Positions 37,301-45,522 of a stretch of 64,000 nucleotides of DNA are shown here, piece after piece. The stretch comes from Mycobacterium sp. IS-1742 (GTDB lineage: Bacteria; Actinomycetota; Actinomycetes; Mycobacteriales; Mycobacteriaceae), in assembly GCF_001500125.1 (NCBI RefSeq), contig NZ_LQIV01000014.1:1-64000 (forward strand), read 5' to 3'. Both the position numbers and the translations under genes were made by a program. The notes under the pieces were generated by a model, which ran no database searches, was not told the DNA's origin, and was given only the letters and a program-made list of their open reading frames with translations. Within the stretch, counting starts at the first letter, position 1. Every line of letters begins with the position of its first letter.

Positions 37301-38135
37301 CTTGAAGGCGGCGCACATCCTCGCTTGTCGCGAACTCGCCGACGGTAAGCCAGTAGACACCGTCGTGAAATCGGGGCGCAGACCTCCGAGCGATCGCTGC
37401 GGCCAGAACGGACTTTCCTGTCCCACCCTCACCGAGGAGGCCACAGGTTCTGCCCTGCAAGCCATCCGCGACGGCCCGCGTGAACGCGACCAGTTGGTCG
37501 GGCTCCCTGAAGTGTTCGGGCAGGTCCGGGACGTCGTTGAGCGCTCCGTCGGTGTCAGAAGCGATGTCAGGCTCCGCGATACCCTCGCCCGTGGATGGCT
37601 GCCCCGACACCGTCCGTTCCGTTGGAGCCGTTACGGGCGGCGTGACTCGCGGGCATCGCATGCGGGCATGCTCGCCGACGAGGTTCGAAAGCCGAGTCAG
37701 AATCGTGTCACGCATTGCCGGTCGGGATTTGACCAGTAGTTCCCGCTGGATGTCGTTGACGAAGTTGCGCTTCCGTAGGGGATCGTCATCGTCGAGCGCG
37801 TTGTACGCCAGGAGAAATATCTGAAAGGACGGGTCTCGCTCCCGGCAAGCTTTCACCGTCGGCCATTCGTACGTTTGGATATAGTCGGATGCGTACCAAC
37901 TGTCGCTGACCAGGACGATGGCGCCGGCGGCATTGCGCAACGCCTCGAGAATCTTCGGCGTGAATTCTTCCCACATGTCCAGGTTGCGGACATCGCGCCA
38001 GACCTCCAATTCACCGCGCGCCCTCCGCGGTTGGAGCTTCCTTTCGATCTTTTCGGCAAACCCCCGCTGCTCACGCGAATAGCACACGAAGTAGTACGGG
38101 AGCTCGGCCGTATGCGAGGACAAACTCGTGCTCAT
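34347..38135 (-). CDS. TIR-NB-ARC (STAND NTPase)-WD40 protein
   Basis: 1262 aa. TIR-like domain at about 12-140 (PYYFVCYSREQRGFAEKIER, AIVLVSDSWYASDYIQTYEW with a candidate catalytic Glu90). NB-ARC follows: Walker A GEGGTGKS (235-242), Walker B ALIVIDDVW (311-319), LLFTTR, and an MHD-like LHDHVHD (501-507). From about 664 there are some 14 WD40 units (GHTGQVWDVKF-type), enough for two seven-bladed propellers. The plan is sensor (propeller), switch (STAND), effector (TIR NADase): bacterial innate-immunity or cell-death logic like Apaf-1. ATG 38135 has an AAGGGGCGG site; an ATG-like start 7 codons earlier is weaker. GC is lower than in flanking genes. Confidence 0.85.
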   Translation of the reverse strand: MSTSLSSHTAELPYYFVCYSREQRGFAEKIERKLQPRRARGELEVWRDVRNLDMWEEFTPKILEALRNAAGAIVLVSDSWYASDYIQTYEWPTVKACRERDPSFQIFLLAYNALDDDDPLRKRNFVNDIQRELLVKSRPAMRDTILTRLSNLVGEHARMRCPRVTPPVTAPTERTVSGQPSTGEGIAEPDIASDTDGALNDVPDLPEHFREPDQLVAFTRAVADGLQGRTCGLLGEGGTGKSVLAAAIARRSAPRFHDGVYWLTVGEFATSEDVRRLQVDLLTSFGGGQSPPTDISDGAKQLGEALAGRTALIVIDDVWHPWQARAFATAGVDHSRLLFTTRFVEALPDGAAVIHVPRLEPDQATLFLEQGPSGVPGDPHDRAAVLDAAGGLRLALAVFAATADAEGSWAPVLARLDGLAERFGQGDDASSAHKALYVALDTMDAADRSLASSLGAFPADAAIPVDLLARMWNTTAEDAQRLVRTLVAKNLAAYANGDVTLHDHVHDFLILQSQAPTSDVHLRLWELASGLRHHGWSALIEEIPYLWDRLVWHACRAGLNRKSLWDLVSDLGWLELRIRREGAAAAGQDVGTVCEVTDVADDAPLSLLRGVLRHGGLFDTADADAGLGVSLTAWADVLGLRHRQRRRLRSGALPVPSPGLKQTLRGHTSEAWAVRFLSNGRGLVTCSEDANAVVWDIRSGQILRTLAGHTGRVWKLAVSRDETRVATASEDGTARIWTTENGRLLHILEAHSGEVWGVAFSRDGNRLATCGEDGSAKLWDVTTGQHLRTLNVGRPLWDIAFDPDGHRVAAAGGGIDADGASRPLVCMWDSGTGKPCPTGSDHTAQVRAITFSPDGSQILTGSDDGTARVWDIAAGMTTMLLSGHANAVWSVAFSADGQLAATGSDDGSARVWDARTGAQLLALNGHSSTVHGVTFSADARQLATCGGDGTARIWSVSSSPDTVPRLPSTAHDVALDAANTRLLVAVGDGTVRMFETGSGEELRAFGGHDAAVWGVAWSPDERRIASSGEDRTARVFDACTGALLVTLTGHTGQVWDVKFSRDGRQVITVSEDSTVRLWDSDTGQELCRLNGHRGRVWEVGLSFDGRRMATGGDFGSARVWHIDRRVEQMSLGDHTGAIWDVVFSPDDQHLATAAEDGKARIWDLASGGLRHELSGHTGQVWGVAFNTDGTLLATAGGDGTIRIWEAHSARPVMTLPVACSGPMSWRRDMLAIAAGRHWAILNVPGFASDLASAAGDGAPREH

Positions 38136-38532
38136 TTGCCGCCCCTTGCGGATCAAGCTGGATGGTCAGCGCGAAGTGTCGATCAGCGAGCGAGCCCAGG
38201 TTGCGTACCGCGGGCGGAATCAGGCGAACCCGCTGCCTGGATCGTCGACTATTCAAATATTGGTGACACTGGTCAATTGACCATGAGAAGCCTAGCCTCG
38301 TAACGAATGCATGTGTAGCCGGATGCAATGGCAGAAGGTGGGGATTCATACAAAGGGGGCATTTGGCATAGCGAGTAATCGAGGTCGCCTGGCAGGGGTG
38401 GGCGCCGATCGTCTCGGTCACGCCTAACATCCTTTCGATAGCCTGTGTAGTCGAAGCCCACAACGGTGTGATGAATGCGCGCACACCACGTTGAATCGGC
38501 TTTCGCGGCGGCCTGCTTGGATCGGGGACAGA
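38136..38532. other. Divergent intergenic region with a 14-bp palindrome
   Basis: 397 bp between two divergent TIR genes. No gene supported. It is AT-rich relative to the flanks and holds TGGTCAATTGACCA (38270-38283), a perfect palindrome, near the AT-rich stretch ATTCAAATATTGG. Both promoters must lie here. Confidence 0.5.
38270..38283. promoter_or_regulatory. 14-bp perfect palindrome, candidate operator
   Basis: TGGTCAATTGACCA lies about midway between the STAND and TIR-membrane gene starts. A dimeric regulator could act on both promoters. No regulator gene is encoded in the island, so it would be host-encoded or one of the island proteins. Confidence 0.35.
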
Positions 38533-39648
38533 GTGGCTAAGACATTCATTTCGTACGCGCGGCGAGACAAAGCGGACGTCGATCAGTTGGTCGCGCATTT
38601 GCACCTCCTGGGCAATTCCCCATGGGTGGACTCCTCCCTGCGAGGCGGCCAGCAATGGTGGGACGAGATACTCCGGCAGATCGCCGCTTGCGACGTCTTC
38701 ATCGCGACGGTCTCTCGCTCGGCGCTCGAATCGTCGGCGTGTCAACGAGAATTCGACTGGGCCGAGGCCCTTCATAAACCAGTACTACCCGTTGCCCTCG
38801 AACCACTGCCCAAGGCGCTCCCGCGCCGCTTTTCGATGCGACACATCGTCGACTATTCCGACTCTGGGGCCCGTGATCGTGCCGCTCTGTCCCTGGCGGG
38901 CGGTATCGGCGCCTTGCCGGCGGCACCGTCGTTACCAAGGCCGCTTCCTAAACCGCCCGCGGCACCGTTGTCGTACATCACTGATCTGGTCGATCTGCTC
39001 TACCGAAACACGTCATTGAACCATGAGCAGCAGCGTCACATCGTGCAGCGAATCGGCCCCGCACTTCAGTCATCCGACGCAGAAGAACGGCAAGCCGGCA
39101 AGGACATTCTTCGAATGCTGAGCAGCCGCAGCGATCTGTATGCGGATGTGGATCGAACGATCTCTCAGCTGACAGGTCGACAACCAGAACAATCGCACCG
39201 ACCGTGGGAAGACCGGCGCGCCGACGCCTCACCGAGTCATGCGGTCAACGCGCCCGTGCGCAGCCGAAATGAGCACCACAGCCGCGCGAGCAATGTGCCG
39301 AAAGATCCTCATCGGCCGAAGCCGCACGGTGGACAACCCGATTCACGCCGCCGAGGGGTTTTCTGGGCGGTCGCTGCGGCGGGCGCTGTTCTCGCGGCGA
39401 CGCTCACCCTGACTGTCCTGGGGCTCGACCAGACGGAAGGCGGAAGCGGTGACGTCACCGACACGACCGCTGTTCCGCCGCCTGGGTGGTACAACGGCAG
39501 TGATCCTGGCGGTGGAACAGCCGAATCCACCGATCCTTCTTCGTCTCCCGTTACCACTCCGCCGACGACCGATCCCATCCCGGTTGACCCGGGCATCGGC
39601 CCGTCAGGGCCCGACGAACCCAGTATCGCAACGGATTCCGGCGGTTGA
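38533..39648 (+). CDS. TIR-domain protein with single transmembrane segment
   Basis: 371 aa. TIR at about 1-130: AKTFISYARRDKADVDQLVA, WWDEILRQIAACDVFIATVS, then SACQREFDWAEALHKPVLPV, where the Glu of REFDWA is the usual NADase catalytic position. A helical region at about 150-215 (SYITDLVDLLYRNTSLNHEQ) resembles a regulatory repeat. A TM helix (WAVAAAGAVLAATLTLTVLG, about 290-312) leads to a Pro/Ser/Thr-rich tail outside the membrane. GTG at 38533 has GGGGAC upstream. Divergent from the TIR-STAND gene and 127 bp before the first leader-bearing nuclease-like gene, so it may head an operon with both. Confidence 0.8.
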   Translation: MAKTFISYARRDKADVDQLVAHLHLLGNSPWVDSSLRGGQQWWDEILRQIAACDVFIATVSRSALESSACQREFDWAEALHKPVLPVALEPLPKALPRRFSMRHIVDYSDSGARDRAALSLAGGIGALPAAPSLPRPLPKPPAAPLSYITDLVDLLYRNTSLNHEQQRHIVQRIGPALQSSDAEERQAGKDILRMLSSRSDLYADVDRTISQLTGRQPEQSHRPWEDRRADASPSHAVNAPVRSRNEHHSRASNVPKDPHRPKPHGGQPDSRRRGVFWAVAAAGAVLAATLTLTVLGLDQTEGGSGDVTDTTAVPPPGWYNGSDPGGGTAESTDPSSSPVTTPPTTDPIPVDPGIGPSGPDEPSIATDSGG

Positions 39649-39775
39649 TGATGCCTGTGCGCACGTTCTGGCCGGCCCGCCCACATGCGGTTCGTGTAGC
39701 CGGCTACTCACCCACAGCACGTGTCAGCGACCGAAACTCGGTCGGATCGTGGACGGGCGGGGGAAGGAAAGAAAG

Positions 39776-39889
39776 ATGAGTCGGTCATCCTTCGGACGGT
39801 CGTCGTTCAATCGATCGTCCTTCAATCGGGCGTCAACCCAGCGGAGGCTGGAGAAGCAGCGACGCGATCAACAGCGACGCGATCAACAA
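39776..39889 (+). repeat. Leader cassette copy 1
   Basis: 114 bp encoding 38 residues. It is the same as copy 2 (42231-42395) base for base where they align; similarity begins exactly at the ATG and does not extend upstream. Copy 2 has one extra TCATCCTTCGGACGG unit and two extra 15-bp RRDQQ units. Confidence 0.9.
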
Positions 39890-42094
39890 CAACGTTCGGA
39901 CAGACAGGGTAAAACAGCGCCGCCTACCGCGCCCCCACCTTTCAAGGACGGCTGGGGAGCACCCGACCCAGCCGATGTGGACAGCCCGCATGCGACGTGG
40001 GAGGAAGGCACACCAGCCGGAGCGGTTGCGCCGAAGAACATCGAGTCGACCAAACCAACATTGTCGGGGACGACGAAGCGCACCGGACGCACGGGCGGTG
40101 GCAGCGCGCTCGGCCGTGGCGACAGACGAGGTGGATGGCGGGCCCTCCTCCGGAGCCTCGGATTCAGACAACGCCCGGCGAGCTCACAATCGCCGGCGGC
40201 GGCTTCTCAGCCATCGGCTCGACCGCCCCGACAAAGGGTGACGATCGGACAGGAGCAAGTAAGGACGCCCGGAGCGCAAACGCGCGAACAGAGGCGGGGC
40301 CCGTTCCGGCCGCCTCGACGGTTGCCGAATGCGGGCTGGTATGCGGACCCGTCCCGTCGAGCGCCGCTGCGGTGGTGGGACGGCAAGGGCTGGACCGGCC
40401 GAACCGCGAACGGCCGGGGTGAGAGAGCGTCGGATGACCTCGGCCGGCCGGCCGAGTCGAGCGTTCCTCCGCGGCGCGGCGACAACAATGGCCGCGGGAT
40501 GCCGATTGAGACACCCACTTCCGGCGGCCGGCTCAAGCCAAAGGCCGAACGATTGCGTAACCGCATTCCAAACCGGCAGAAAGTGGTGCGATCGAACGAT
40601 GCGGGCGCGCCCGCCGAGACTGCGCGACCACCTCAAGTCACTCAATCGGCGAACCACGGACCGCAGAGTGCGGACCCAAACGCACCGACCCTGTACGGGC
40701 GCGGCATACGTTCGTACCTCTCAGGGCGGACACGCCGGGACCAGCGCGCGGGCCGGACGGACGACGACATCAAAGCGATGCTGACGGCAAAAACAGGGAA
40801 GAGTTTCAACGATCTGGTCTTGAAGGAGTATGGGCCGGTTCCGCCCGACAAGGTGGACCCGCTGGAGCTGGAAGCACGGATGATCGAGAAGGGCGAGATC
40901 AGGCCGGTTTACAGCGAGACCGAAGATCGCTCTCGCCCGCCACGTAAGACGGTCATCGACGAAGTCTCCGTTCCTCATCCCTATATGGCGGGAAGGCGAG
41001 TCACGGAAACGCGAGTCGGTCCCGAAGATCAAGTCGACGCTGCCAAAGAGCAGGGGTTACAGGACGCAAGAGACGAGTTCCTCGGCGGTATGGCAGCCGG
41101 ACTGGCTGGGATGCGCAGCGCGACTCCGTCGCGACGCAATGCACCTGCATCGCCGGACAAGCCCCCCACCGCCGGCCTGCCGCGTACTGCTCCCCGATCC
41201 GGTGTCGACCCGAACCCGAAAGCCCCTCGCCGCGGCGTCCGTCCCAGGGATCGTTCAGCCGGTGACAAACCGGCGAACGACAATATGGTGCCTCGGCCGG
41301 GTGGCGTACCGGCGGCCGGGAAGGCGGATCAACGCGGACCTGCGAACGACAATCACGTTCCGCCGAGCACAGGTGCCCTCAGCCCTCAGCCGACGGAAGT
41401 CGAGGTTCAACGCACGGGCACGGATGACATGGGCAGTACCCCGACACGTTCGCGGTCACGCGCGACGTCGGCCATCAGGGGGGTAGTTCGTGAGTTGCGA
41501 CCGAAGGTCGTCAGACCACCTCTCGCGCAACAAGGTTCGGACATTCCGGGACGACCGGCAGGATCTCGGCCGCAACCATCCCGTGTGTTCAAGTTCCTGG
41601 GGCGGCGCCCACAGATTCCCCCGTCGCCTAGACCGCGGCCGCCGATGCCGCCGACGCCGGCGAACTCGCCCACTCAACGTCGAACCAAGGTAGAGGTGAG
41701 GGCGACGTATGTACACGATCGCTACGGTGAGTCCGTGGTCGGCGGACGTCTAAGCTCGAAGTCCTTTGTACTGACCAGAAAATCGAAGCTTGATTCGAGG
41801 GTGGCCGACCACTTCGATCCGCGAACGAAGACGCTCTATGAGTTCAACACCACCCCATGGAGCAAAGTCCCACAGGATGTACTTCGAGAAAAGGTCAACT
41901 TCAAAATCCAACAGGTGGGCAAAGATCTGCAACTGAAAAGGGAAAGGAAGATTCGCTCGGCCGTCTGGTACGGAACTGAACCTCTGCCTGCTACTGGGGA
42001 AGCAGAGCGCCTTCGCCGAGCGCTGAAAGACGCCGGGATCGAATATAGGGTCGCGCCTTTACCAGCGGATCTGACGAAGTTCTCTCCGCGCTAG
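39776..42094 (+). CDS. Polymorphic-toxin-like protein: repetitive leader, DUF2510, nuclease-like C-terminus
   Basis: 772 aa. Residues 1-38 are a basic, Ser-rich repeat leader (MSRSSFGRSSFNRSSFNRAS then RRDQQ units). A DUF2510 motif, AGWYADPSRRAPLRWWDGKG, sits at about 186-205. A long disordered Pro/Arg-rich middle contains two PANDN motifs, a linker feature of polymorphic toxins. The last about 130 residues form the only compact domain: VHDRYGESVVGG, VADHFDPRTKTLYEFN, and KVNFKIQQVGKDLQL, which could be a restriction-endonuclease-like fold (D, E, then K/Q), though Asn replaces the usual Lys after the Glu. ATG with GGGGAAGGAAAG upstream. The leader is shared almost exactly with the next gene. 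No immunity gene is evident in the 136 bp that follow. Confidence 0.65.
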   Translation: MSRSSFGRSSFNRSSFNRASTQRRLEKQRRDQQRRDQQQRSDRQGKTAPPTAPPPFKDGWGAPDPADVDSPHATWEEGTPAGAVAPKNIESTKPTLSGTTKRTGRTGGGSALGRGDRRGGWRALLRSLGFRQRPASSQSPAAASQPSARPPRQRVTIGQEQVRTPGAQTREQRRGPFRPPRRLPNAGWYADPSRRAPLRWWDGKGWTGRTANGRGERASDDLGRPAESSVPPRRGDNNGRGMPIETPTSGGRLKPKAERLRNRIPNRQKVVRSNDAGAPAETARPPQVTQSANHGPQSADPNAPTLYGRGIRSYLSGRTRRDQRAGRTDDDIKAMLTAKTGKSFNDLVLKEYGPVPPDKVDPLELEARMIEKGEIRPVYSETEDRSRPPRKTVIDEVSVPHPYMAGRRVTETRVGPEDQVDAAKEQGLQDARDEFLGGMAAGLAGMRSATPSRRNAPASPDKPPTAGLPRTAPRSGVDPNPKAPRRGVRPRDRSAGDKPANDNMVPRPGGVPAAGKADQRGPANDNHVPPSTGALSPQPTEVEVQRTGTDDMGSTPTRSRSRATSAIRGVVRELRPKVVRPPLAQQGSDIPGRPAGSRPQPSRVFKFLGRRPQIPPSPRPRPPMPPTPANSPTQRRTKVEVRATYVHDRYGESVVGGRLSSKSFVLTRKSKLDSRVADHFDPRTKTLYEFNTTPWSKVPQDVLREKVNFKIQQVGKDLQLKRERKIRSAVWYGTEPLPATGEAERLRRALKDAGIEYRVAPLPADLTKFSPR

Positions 42095-42230
42095 GAGAAG
42101 CCGAATGATGCGGGGATCAATGGACCGCTCCCGCGGCAGGCAGCCCCAGCCGAACGAACTGATGCATGCCCACGGCCTTGTAGCGGCACTTGTCTGCAGT
42201 TCCCATTGCTCGACACAGTGAGGTGTACCC

Positions 42231-42395
42231 ATGAGTCGGTCATCCTTCGGACGGTCATCCTTCGGACGGTCGTCGTTCAATCGATCGTCCTTCAATCGGG
42301 CGTCAACCCAGCGGAGGCTGGAGAAGCAGCGACGCGATCAACAGCGACGCGATCAACAACGACGCGATCAACAACGACGCGATCAACAACGCCGA
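42231..42395 (+). repeat. Leader cassette copy 2 with 15-bp tandem expansions
   Basis: Begins at the ATG. Contains a doubled TCATCCTTCGGACGG unit (SSFGR) and four CGACGCGATCAACA[A/G] units (RRDQQ). All changes are multiples of 15 bp, so the frame is kept. Confidence 0.9.
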
Positions 42396-43763
42396 GCCGA
42401 CTCACAGACGGCGCCGGCGTCGGGTACGCCGAAGCCCTCGCTCTGGTCTCGGATCACAGGACGCGCGAAGGAGTCGAACACCGGTCGCCCGATTGCGAAC
42501 AAGGTGCCCCGCCCCGCCCCCGGGTGGTACGCCGATCCGTCGCGCCGAGCACCGATGCGATGGTGGAACGGTTCGCGTTGGACCGAGAACGTTCGCAGAA
42601 ACCCCCCGCCGGCCCCCAAATCCACGACGCATCCACCTGAACAAATCCGGGTCACTCGAGTTGAGCCCAGACCTCACTCTGCGACTGCCCAAGCGCACGG
42701 TGGAAGCCAGCGGCCCGGCGGATGGCTGCGCACTGCGTCACGAGTCACCACGCCCGCCAGGAAGAGGCAGAACGGCACACCTAACGGTGGGTATCAATCC
42801 GGCCGCGAACCCGACAATCCGCTGAATCTGCCGCATGAGTCTGTGGATATGCCCTGGAGAGGCAAAGGAGCAGGTGTGTCTTCCAGCGAACTGGGCTTCG
42901 CGCGGGACCATCGTATGTTCTGGCGTGTATGGAGGGACAAGTACAAGTCCATGGGCGCCTTGAGTAAGAAGAATCTCCGCAGGATCGAAGCGGGGAAGTC
43001 CCCGATCGTCGACCGCGCCTGGATCTCGAAGTACCCGCAGCACAAGGGCTTCAAGGGGCAGACATTGGATCATCACCATGTGGGTCAGGGTGGCGCAACG
43101 GTTCCCGTCCCGAGAGGTCTTCATCAGAAACACTCCGTGCTTCATCCAGCACGTCAGGTCGTGGCGACGCCGAAAGGTCAGGTCAACCCCCTCAATCCTC
43201 CGCAGACACGGGCGGAGAACAGCGCCAACGTGGCGCGTCACTTCCCTGGTAGGAAGCCACCGAACATAGGGAAGATCCCACCGAACTCCCCGATTGCGGC
43301 TGAGCAGAATCCCGTACCCGTGCCACCAACGCCAAGCCCGGTCAGCGGTCTACGCTCCGCGAAGATCGCACCTGCGCGCACGGGCTCCTCACCTGCCATA
43401 GCGAAGCTGCGGCCACGGGGCGGTGGAACGGGCTTCCTACGCGCCGTCGGCAGGACCGCCGGCGTTCTATCGGTTGTGACACAGACAGTCGACGTCTACA
43501 AGATGTGGAAGCACGGCGCCTGGGAAACTCCCGTCGGCACCCTTGTGCACGACGAACGGAAATACACTCGCCACGTCTTCGAGACGTGCTACGGCGAGAA
43601 CATCGACAACTACGAAGGGAAAGTTGTCGATGACGGCAGCGGCGTGAAGTTCTTGGTACGCGACGGATTAATCTACGAATGGGACGACAAAGCGCAGAAG
43701 GCACGTGACCGAACACCTCTGCGTCGCGACGGGGAGCCGTGGCGTGAGCGGCCCGAAGCCTGA
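42231..43763 (+). CDS. Polymorphic-toxin-like protein: same leader, DUF2510, HNH/GHH-like nuclease domain
   Basis: 510 aa. Leader residues 1-55 repeat those of the upstream gene with expansions. DUF2510 motif APGWYADPSRRAPMRWWNGS at about 97-116. At about 228-306 lies an HNH-type nuclease domain: FWRVWRDKYKSMGAL, WISKYPQHKGFKGQ, LDHHHVGQGG (His281-283) and LHQKHSVLHP (His298, 301, 305), the HH...H...H pattern of toxin HNH/GHH enzymes. The C-terminal about 130 residues have a hydrophobic stretch (FLRAVGRTAGVLSVVTQTVD) and an acidic end of unknown role. ATG with GTGAGGTG upstream. No adjacent immunity gene: the next gene is convergent after 13 bp. Confidence 0.7.
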   Translation: MSRSSFGRSSFGRSSFNRSSFNRASTQRRLEKQRRDQQRRDQQRRDQQRRDQQRRADSQTAPASGTPKPSLWSRITGRAKESNTGRPIANKVPRPAPGWYADPSRRAPMRWWNGSRWTENVRRNPPPAPKSTTHPPEQIRVTRVEPRPHSATAQAHGGSQRPGGWLRTASRVTTPARKRQNGTPNGGYQSGREPDNPLNLPHESVDMPWRGKGAGVSSSELGFARDHRMFWRVWRDKYKSMGALSKKNLRRIEAGKSPIVDRAWISKYPQHKGFKGQTLDHHHVGQGGATVPVPRGLHQKHSVLHPARQVVATPKGQVNPLNPPQTRAENSANVARHFPGRKPPNIGKIPPNSPIAAEQNPVPVPPTPSPVSGLRSAKIAPARTGSSPAIAKLRPRGGGTGFLRAVGRTAGVLSVVTQTVDVYKMWKHGAWETPVGTLVHDERKYTRHVFETCYGENIDNYEGKVVDDGSGVKFLVRDGLIYEWDDKAQKARDRTPLRRDGEPWRERPEA

Positions 43764-43776
43764 AACCGACCGCCGC

Positions 43777-45492
43777 TCAGATGTTGTCGGCCTCGACATG
43801 GCGTACGCGAGCAAGTTCGGGCGCCCGCACGAGTTGCAGTCCGGCCGAGGCGAGCAGTCCAGGAATATCTCGCACGAAGGCACGGTTCATTTCGGCGATC
43901 TCACCGGGAAGCTCGTCGAACGGAACCATGTGAACGTCACCGCTGTCAGTTCGTTCGTCCTTGGATGGTCGAGATCTTCGCTCGTCTCGCCACCGATCGT
44001 GCTCCATGGCCGCGAGCGTCTCTACTTCCGAGGCGCTCAGTTCGAACTGCGATGCGGCCCAGTCGCGTAACGGCGTCACCTCACACCCGATAGCGCGCAA
44101 CTTGACCGGTATGTGCCGTGCCTGTGCGCGACTGGACTCGCGTCCTGCTTTGTCCGCTTCCGACCACGGTGGTGCGGTCACGCCCCTGGCCGCGGTTTCA
44201 GTCCGCCAACGCCGGTGGATCGCCTCGGCGATCGTCTCGAACGAACCGCCCTCAACCAAGCCGACAGAACAACTGCGTTCGAGGGTCGGAAAGACGTGAA
44301 TGTTGTACGCACCGGCGTGCCGGGCGTCGTCGAGCAGTCCTGCCACCCCGTCAGTTCGGTCCAGTGCGACGACCACGGGCACGCCGTCGTCGAGCTCATA
44401 TCGCAATCTCAGCGCTGTGGTCAACCCGTCTTGGTCTCGATACGCCGCGACATAGGCCCGAGACGGGGGTGGTATCGCAGGACTGTCGGCTTCTCGCCCG
44501 CTGATGATGAACCTACACACATGCCCAAGCGCGGGATGCGTACTCAGGAGTGCGCTGATGCGGTCGGCCGCCATCTCATCGACAACGCTGACAATGAGCG
44601 ATTGGTGGTCCCCCCTGTGTGTTTCGAACCACGCTTGTGCGGCGTGATAAACCACCCAGGAACCGAGGGCGTTGAGATCGGCGACGATGATATGCACTGA
44701 ACTGCGGTCGGTATCGATCGGAACGTCCCGCAGCATCAACCGCGCTCCGATCTCCTCGGTGTTAAAGAAGTCCAGCGTCGACGAGGCGCCGGCGCGGCGT
44801 GCTTCGTGGACGCGCAACAACACACACAGCTCGGGGTCTCCCACCCGCGCGAGGCATCTCAATCGGCCGCGGCGCCTCGCCGCACTCAAACGCCTCGCAA
44901 CAGCGACTATCTCAGCGTTCAGCGCGTCGTCTGGTGTCACGGCGAGTAGTCGTGCGGCTCGATGCACCCCTGCGGCCTGCAGTACGCGGGGTAGCCGTGC
45001 GTCCCCCACCACTACCGGCACCCCTAATGCGCGGCACAATTCGATGTGTGGGTTGGCAGCGTCGATGTCGACTGCCACCACTTTGGTACCGGTGCCGTCG
45101 AGCTCGCGGAGGAATGTCGCGCCGATATACCCGAGGCCACAGATGATCACGTGCCCCCGCATATGCGTCGCGCGCATCTGTTGGAGACGATCGCGGAACA
45201 GCAGGGTCAGTGCCTCCAACCCGGCGTATCCCGCGACGGCAGGGCCCAAGAATCGAGCAATGTCCAAGGCCAGCGGGAGGTGCGGATCCAACGGTGCGTA
45301 GGTCAAGAACGTCCTGAGGCTCCAGTAGATTGCATCGCTTGCCGCCGGCGGAGTCCCGTCAGCGTTCGTGAAGTACTGCCAGTAGCCCACGCAGCCCAGT
45401 ACGAATGCGGTGAGTGCAGCCACTACCAAGATATGCCAGCGATAATTCAACGCAGCGCTGGCAATGTGCTGAGCCATGGCCTTCGCGGTCAT
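43777..45492 (-). CDS. Two-TM channel-like protein with RCK (TrkA-N) and C-terminal RyR domain
   Basis: 571 aa. TM1 (HILVVAALTAFVLGCVGYW, about 19-38), a pore-helix-like DAIYWSLRTFLTYAPLDP, and TM2 (about 75-100). The Rossmann RCK domain starts with HVIICGLGYIGATFLRELD, with VVAVDID for nucleotide binding. Residues about 490-560 form a RyR-type domain: VETLAAMEHDRWRDERR, then HMVPFDELPGEIAEMNRAFV and IPGLLASAG, as in ryanodine-receptor-like domains of bacterial conflict systems. ATG at 45492 has GGAGGTG at good spacing. Likely a nucleotide-gated pore. A K+ channel/transporter regulator without defence role is the alternative. Confidence 0.75.
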   Translation of the reverse strand: MTAKAMAQHIASAALNYRWHILVVAALTAFVLGCVGYWQYFTNADGTPPAASDAIYWSLRTFLTYAPLDPHLPLALDIARFLGPAVAGYAGLEALTLLFRDRLQQMRATHMRGHVIICGLGYIGATFLRELDGTGTKVVAVDIDAANPHIELCRALGVPVVVGDARLPRVLQAAGVHRAARLLAVTPDDALNAEIVAVARRLSAARRRGRLRCLARVGDPELCVLLRVHEARRAGASSTLDFFNTEEIGARLMLRDVPIDTDRSSVHIIVADLNALGSWVVYHAAQAWFETHRGDHQSLIVSVVDEMAADRISALLSTHPALGHVCRFIISGREADSPAIPPPSRAYVAAYRDQDGLTTALRLRYELDDGVPVVVALDRTDGVAGLLDDARHAGAYNIHVFPTLERSCSVGLVEGGSFETIAEAIHRRWRTETAARGVTAPPWSEADKAGRESSRAQARHIPVKLRAIGCEVTPLRDWAASQFELSASEVETLAAMEHDRWRDERRSRPSKDERTDSGDVHMVPFDELPGEIAEMNRAFVRDIPGLLASAGLQLVRAPELARVRHVEADNI

Positions 45493-45522
45493 AGATAACA
45501 CCTCCGTCGGCGTGCGGGCGGG

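Noticed and set aside
38136..38532. Short reading frames in the TIR intergenic region
   Set aside because: None has a ribosome-binding site, family resemblance or codon pattern like neighbouring genes.
39776..43763. Type VII (ESX) secreted toxins
   Set aside because: No WXG100/LXG domain, YxxxD/E signal or ESX gene nearby; the leader is a different, repetitive basic sequence.
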